NCBI GenBank assembly: GCA_016202915.1
Contig: JACQNT010000205.1
Coordinates: 1-5,411 of the forward strand
DNA: 5,411 nucleotides
DNA from: Acidobacteriota bacterium
GTDB lineage: Bacteria > Acidobacteriota > Polarisedimenticolia > Gp22-AA2
Reading direction: 5' to 3'
The notes under the pieces are model-generated. The model did no database searches. It had not been told where the DNA came from and saw only the letters and a program-made list of their open reading frames with translations. How positions within the stretch are numbered: position 1 is the stretch's first letter; every line of letters starts with the position of its first letter. Of this stretch, positions 4,813-5,411 are shown one piece after another. The translations under genes and the position numbers were made by a program.

Positions 4813-5411
4813 ATGCGCAACTTGAAGATGATCGTCGCCTACGTCGGGACCGGGTTCGCCGGCTGGCAGGTGCAGCCGGGCCGCCCCACCATCCAGGGAA
4901 TCCTGGAAGACCGGCTGTCGCGCATGCTGCAGGAGAAGACGAGCCTCGCCGGGGCCGGGCGGACCGACGCCGGCGTGCACGCCCGGGGGCAGGTGGCGAA
5001 CTTCCTGACCGCGCGCCGCATACCCGTGGACGGGCTGCTTCGCGGTCTGAACGCGCGGCTGCCGCCGGCCATCGCCGTCATGCGCGCCGAGGAGGCGGCC
5101 GGGACGTTCCACGCCCGGGCGGACGCCCGCTGGAAGGAGTACCGGTACCGGATCGCCCGGGCGGCCGTCGTCTCTCCCTTCGAGGCCCCCTTCGTGGCCG
5201 TCGTCCGCGGTCGTCTCGACATCCCCGCCATGCGGCAGGCCGCCCGGCTGTTCGAGGGGACGCACGATTTCACCTCCTTCTGCGCCGCCGACACGCGGGT
5301 TGAGAGCAAGGTGCGCCGGATCCTCCTCTCGGAGATCGAGGGGGACGATGGGTTCGTCGACTACAGGGTGCGCGCCGACGGTTTTCTGCGCCACATGGTG
5401 CGCACACTGGC
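4813..5411 (+). CDS. truA: tRNA pseudouridine synthase A (3' end cut by window edge)
   Basis: TruA isomerises uridines 38-40 in the anticodon stem of many tRNAs to pseudouridine. The frame is open from ATG 4813 to the window end (199 codons). Seen: VAYVGTGFAGWQVQPGRPTIQG (8-29, at the N-terminus, given in part: GFAGWQ at 14-19), catalytic motif GAGRTDAGVHARGQVANF (47-64) with Asp52 as the nucleophile, the FHARADARWKEYRYRI segment (about 102-117) with the active-site tyrosine region, GTHDFTSF (154-161), and GFLRHMVRTLA (189-199). These are in the expected order for the family, and roughly the last 50-70 residues should lie beyond the edge. ATG 4813 is preferred because the usual short N-terminus then fits; only AAGG, 2 nt away, serves as a weak ribosome binding site. 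ATG 4828 is a less likely alternative. Confidence 0.95.
   Translation, partial: MRNLKMIVAYVGTGFAGWQVQPGRPTIQGILEDRLSRMLQEKTSLAGAGRTDAGVHARGQVANFLTARRIPVDGLLRGLNARLPPAIAVMRAEEAAGTFHARADARWKEYRYRIARAAVVSPFEAPFVAVVRGRLDIPAMRQAARLFEGTHDFTSFCAADTRVESKVRRILLSEIEGDDGFVDYRVRADGFLRHMVRTL

Noticed and set aside
4839..5394. Minus-strand open frames opposite truA
   Set aside because: They mirror the truA coding region, which has intact catalytic and structural motifs on the plus strand.

Overview
This is a high-GC bacterial chromosomal segment made mostly of housekeeping genes. The best lineage clue is the minus-strand gene at 3214-4692. It encodes a secreted protein with a GWxTD-type domain, a family I associate mainly with Acidobacteriota and related soil or sediment phyla. 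A high-GC acidobacterium or close relative, possibly known only from a metagenome, is therefore an inference and not a demonstrated identity. I see no insertion sequences, CRISPR array, tRNA, phage genes or clear signs of horizontal transfer.

Layout. (1) 1-446, minus strand: 5' end of the replicative helicase gene dnaB, cut by the window edge. (2) 447-627: a 180-bp divergent intergenic region with a plausible rnpB promoter at its right end. (3) About 628-1041, plus strand: a complete type A RNase P RNA gene (rnpB), recognised from its P1, P2 and P4 pairings and conserved core. It carries an extra hairpin between P15 and P18 and a P19-like hairpin. (4) 1058 or 1076-2281, plus strand: an M20-family metallo-amidohydrolase that starts directly after rnpB without a visible terminator or ribosome binding site. 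(5) 2275-3189, plus strand: an S66 LD-carboxypeptidase that overlaps the amidohydrolase by 7 nt, so the two are probably co-translated. (6) 3190-3213: a 24-nt convergent junction holding a GC-rich hairpin. (7) 3214-4692, minus strand: the exported GWxTD-domain protein, preceded by a near-consensus sigma70 promoter. (8) 4813-5411, plus strand: truA, tRNA pseudouridine synthase, cut by the right edge and divergent from the GWxTD gene.

How they fit together. dnaB, rnpB and truA serve replication, tRNA 5' processing and tRNA modification. The amidohydrolase and LD-carboxypeptidase pair could act in turnover of murein-derived or other small peptides. That link rests only on their overlap and family chemistry. 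The most interesting non-coding structures are the back-to-back promoters between the GWxTD gene and truA, whose -35 regions overlap and whose truA-side -10 sits in a palindrome, and the rnpB architecture with its apparent read-through into the amidohydrolase operon. I found no convincing new multi-gene system; the window looks largely ordinary with a few unusual details.
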